From Leadbetterella sp964563435 (GTDB lineage Bacteria > Bacteroidota > Bacteroidia > Cytophagales > Spirosomataceae), in contig CAZLXI010000017.1 of NCBI GenBank assembly GCA_964563435.1, forward strand, positions 22,056 through 86,055: a stretch of DNA of 64,000 nt. The letters are read 5' to 3'. Positions 62,026 to 64,000 of the stretch are shown here, piece after piece. The position numbers and the translations under genes are program-made. The notes under the pieces were generated by a model. The model ran no database searches, was not told the origin of the DNA, and saw nothing but the letters and a program-made list of their open reading frames with translations. Each line of letters begins with the position of its first letter. Position 1 is the stretch's first letter.

Positions 62026-62769
62026 TTAATACTTAAACTCAGGACAGATACCAGCTTGCCTAGCTTCTTTAGTATATGAAGCTAATATTACCAACCCTAA
62101 AAAGCAAGAAACATTATCTCCCAAAAACCAACCTGCTGCTGATATTAACGCAGCACTCGGCTCTTGCCCTGACTGAATAATTCCATAATAACCAATTGCG
62201 GCGCTTACGGCAGAACATATAATTACAATCAGCGTTGCTCCAAAAAATTTGTTCTTGTTTAAGTTTAAATTCTTCAAATATAATGGTGTAATAAGAATAA
62301 ATAATAGTGGTGGCAAATATCCCCAATTACCTAATTGGTAAAACCAAAATATTAAAGTCAAAATGACTGTAATTGCTAAAAGAGTGCCAATAACTTTTAC
62401 TCCTCTTTTTATATCAAGTCCCCGACTGCCCAAATCAGGATTGATTTTGAATACAGCAAATAGTATTGCTGGCAGCATTGAATTAGCAAAACCTCCTGCA
62501 ATTGGATTCATAATTATATCGGGTATAGCCACCCAACCGCCATAGGCTAAACCTCCTGCAAGATACGCACCAAGCCCGCCCGCAATTAAACCCCTAAATG
62601 GCCCAAGCCAAACACCAGCTATCAATTGTAATGCGGCTGGAAGCCACAAGAAAGCAGCCCCCTTCATTAAGGGACTACTTGTAACAGTCATCATTAACCA
62701 ACCAAGTAAAGCAATAGCCGCAGTTAGTATTATTGTGGCTATTGTCTGATTTGTTTGAGAATTATTCAT
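62026..62769 (-). CDS. ECF transporter substrate-binding (S) component
   Basis: 247 residues, about six membrane helices. LWLPAALQLIAGVWLGPFRGLIAGGLGAYLAGG and IPDIIMNPIAGGFANSMLPAILFAVF (each in part) match the S-component pattern of a helix packed with small residues that docks on EcfT. The substrate cannot be read from sequence. Neighbours (GTP cyclohydrolase II, NADAR) point to a pyrimidine, pterin or flavin precursor, but a vitamin of another class is not excluded. Confidence 0.82.
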   Translation of the reverse strand: MNNSQTNQTIATIILTAAIALLGWLMMTVTSSPLMKGAAFLWLPAALQLIAGVWLGPFRGLIAGGLGAYLAGGLAYGGWVAIPDIIMNPIAGGFANSMLPAILFAVFKINPDLGSRGLDIKRGVKVIGTLLAITVILTLIFWFYQLGNWGYLPPLLFILITPLYLKNLNLNKNKFFGATLIVIICSAVSAAIGYYGIIQSGQEPSAALISAAGWFLGDNVSCFLGLVILASYTKEARQAGICPEFKY

Positions 62770-62782
62770 GTCAATTTTGTTT

Positions 62783-63202
62783 TTAAATTGCGAAATTTCG
62801 TGACAGTGTTCCAGTAATTAATGCCAACATATAAAGGAAAACTTGAGCAATAGCAATGAATAATATATTTAGTTGGAATTGATCACCTAGGTTATCTAGG
62901 GGTAAATTATTAAGAATTACTGTATCAATAGCATAAAACACGGAAGAAAAAATAGCAACAAATACCAAAATTAAAATAGACCAGGCTTGCCCATCGCGAT
63001 TGATTTCTTCTTTCTTATTAAACAGAACATCACCAAAACTTGCGATGCAAACCACCGAAGTTATGGCAAACAGCTCCCCAGACTTAAAAAAATCTTCCCA
63101 GTGAAATGGTTGGGAGAGTATAGTCTGAATAATAAATTTCACACCAATAGGCAGTAATGACAATAATCCTGTAAATAAGAACCAAACTAATTGTTTATTC
63201 AT
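62783..63202 (-). CDS. Small four-helix membrane protein
   Basis: 139 residues with four membrane helices (LVWFLFTGLLSLLPIGVKFII, LFAITSVVCIASFGDVLF, AWSILILVFVAIFSSVFYAI, ILFIAIAQVFLYMLALITG). No known family. Gaps of 13 bp to the S-component and 3 bp to the NADAR gene put it firmly in the operon. It might be an extra transporter subunit. Confidence 0.75.
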   Translation of the reverse strand: MNKQLVWFLFTGLLSLLPIGVKFIIQTILSQPFHWEDFFKSGELFAITSVVCIASFGDVLFNKKEEINRDGQAWSILILVFVAIFSSVFYAIDTVILNNLPLDNLGDQFQLNILFIAIAQVFLYMLALITGTLSRNFAI

Positions 63203-63205
63203 ATA

Positions 63206-63661
63206 TTAATGGTCTTTGAGTTCATTTCTTAGTTTCATCAATAGTTCACCCATTCTATTTTTGCCTGTTCCATTATTCCCGATTCCCCAATAATAATCTT
63301 CATCACTTTTTTCAATTAGCACTTTTTCATCTGTTAAAAGTAACAATTTTTTTAATTCATTGTATTGAGAGAATTTTGTTTTTATTCCTCTATACATTAT
63401 TTCTTCTTTTATTATACCCCAGTCAGTTCTCCTTATATTCCGCTTCTGCTTTGCAATTGCTTTAGCTTCCTTAGGTGTTTGGGCATTCAAGATTTCATTA
63501 ACTATAGCTTTTTCAGAAAATTTCTGAGCCTGAAAAAAATGTTCGACGGTTTTGTAAATAACTCCATCTAATTTAATAGGGTGCGATGAAAAATTAGCCA
63601 ACCAGCCGTTTTCTGCATTTGGGTCATAAAAATAAACTATATCTGCTGTTATCTGTTCCAT
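63206..63661 (-). CDS. NADAR-family protein (YbiA/COG3236-like N-glycosidase)
   Basis: 151 residues, one NADAR domain: IVYFYDPNAENGWLANFSSHPIKLDG, in part, then YKTVEHFFQAQKF (signature vEHyfqaqKf), DWGIIKEEIMYRGIKTKF and the closing DYYWGIGNNGTGKNRMGELLMKLR (family W..g..G.G.N.lG.lLm.vR). Known members cleave the N-glycosidic bond of the first riboflavin intermediates, and others remove ADP-ribose from guanine bases. The neighbouring GTP cyclohydrolase II makes exactly such an intermediate. First gene of the operon; start 1-6 nt from the predicted transcription start. Confidence 0.9.
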   Translation of the reverse strand: MEQITADIVYFYDPNAENGWLANFSSHPIKLDGVIYKTVEHFFQAQKFSEKAIVNEILNAQTPKEAKAIAKQKRNIRRTDWGIIKEEIMYRGIKTKFSQYNELKKLLLLTDEKVLIEKSDEDYYWGIGNNGTGKNRMGELLMKLRNELKDH

Positions 63662-63666
63662 GACGA

Positions 63667-63698
63667 TAAAGTTAGAAATTCATATGAGCAAAACCAAA
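63667..63698 (-). promoter_or_regulatory. Promoter of the NADAR-ECF-GCH2 operon
   Basis: On the minus strand TTTG (63698-63695), 20 bp, TAACTTTA (63674-63667), one base off TAnnTTTG. The -7 box ends 5 bp before the ATG, so the mRNA would be leaderless or nearly so and cannot hold a riboswitch. Confidence 0.65.
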
Positions 63699-63806
63699 TA
63701 TTTTACAACCTCAAGGACTTGCCCTTTTAATGGGTGATGAGCAGAAAACAAACATAGGAGATAAAGAAGTCCGACATTTCTGCCGGACCTCTAACTCACT
63801 AGCAAC

Positions 63807-64000
63807 CTAACCTACCGCCAACTCCTTCATAAAGCCAACCGCCTTGCTGGCGTCACTGGCCGCAGAAATAATCGCGTGCTTATTCTCTTTCAGCACCTTC
63901 ATCCATGAGGCAATGTAATTGGCATGGTCGCCTTTTTCGGCAATCGCGATATCAAACTCGGCACAGAGGAAAGCCGAACCCAATTCGGCGACAAGTTCCT
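63807..64000 (-). CDS. ArdC-type anti-restriction protein, C-terminal part only
   Basis: 64 residues visible, ending FMKELAVG at a TAG. The readable part LVAELGSAFLCAEFDIA, then DHANYIASWMKVLKENKHAI and SAASDASKAVGFMKEL matches the C-terminal metallopeptidase-like half of ArdC/DUF1738 proteins (ELGAAFLC..., ...YI.sWlk.Lk.D...). ArdC protects incoming single-stranded DNA from host restriction on conjugative elements. The zinc-binding His-Glu motif would be in the missing part beyond the right edge. Confidence 0.88.
   Translation of the reverse strand, partial: ELVAELGSAFLCAEFDIAIAEKGDHANYIASWMKVLKENKHAIISAASDASKAVGFMKELAVG

Noticed and set aside
63667..63720. FMN or TPP riboswitch before the NADAR-ECF-GCH2 operon
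   Set aside because: The promoter lies within 6 bp of the start codon, leaving no leader RNA.

Overview
The window is from a member of the Bacteroidota, probably a Cytophagales, Sphingobacteriales or Chitinophagaceae-type relative; I cannot name a genus. The evidence is promoters of the TTTG-N19/20-TAnnTTTG type (tRNA-tuf operon, tRNA-Gly/Leu, element HTH gene, NADAR operon), scarce Shine-Dalgarno sites (ftsY is an exception), and lineage-typical families such as DUF3127, DUF5690 and an AAA_14/DUF4143 ATPase. Two runs of exactly 100 N are assembly gaps, and each is flanked by an identical sequence.

Layout. (1) 1-16718, minus: a long gene cluster headed by a sigma-70-type factor and a TPR anti-sigma-like membrane protein. 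It continues with a large actin/Hsp70-fold ATPase, membrane proteins, a 1783-residue protein that appears to fuse a SEDS (RodA/FtsW-like) polymerase to a class B penicillin-binding protein, TPR and Sel1 proteins, a CsgG-like secreted protein, a lipoprotein and several secreted proteins. Divergent from it (16967-20524, plus) are a secreted WD40-caspase and a secreted papain-like protease. (2) 20.6-50.3 kb: mostly core genome. It holds rnc-fabF-acpP, kdsA, dxr-rluA-type, a beta-lactamase-like hydrolase, three tRNAs with tuf, DUF3127, an AraC regulator, TolC plus HlyD-type efflux parts, ftsY, a TetR/hydrolase/MFS run, an AAA_14 ATPase, DUF5690, a ParE-type toxin-antitoxin pair, trpB-trpF-trpC, a second sigma/anti-sigma/outer-membrane set, a cyclophilin, hisIE, and tRNA-Gly and tRNA-Leu. 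Four large imperfect or perfect inverted repeats sit between genes here. (3) 50.3 kb to the right edge: an integrated mobile element next to tRNA-Leu(TAA). It has short repeats at its left end, an excisionase-like HTH gene, a VirD4/TraD-type coupling ATPase, a membrane partner, a MobF relaxase-helicase and an ArdC-type anti-restriction protein that runs off the right edge.

Two parts look most novel. The sigma-controlled cluster at the left combines an actin-like ATPase, a fused SEDS-PBP synthase and a CsgG/LpoB-like protein, which would amount to an accessory cell-wall synthesis machine, with two secreted cysteine proteases beside it. Inside the mobile element is a tight five-gene, visibly A+T-rich operon (63661 down to 59397): a NADAR-family N-glycosidase-like protein, a small membrane protein, an ECF-transporter S component, a single-chain EcfT-EcfA-EcfA' fusion and a divergent GTP cyclohydrolase II. 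It reads as a pathway that makes, salvages or moves a riboflavin/pterin-type pyrimidine.
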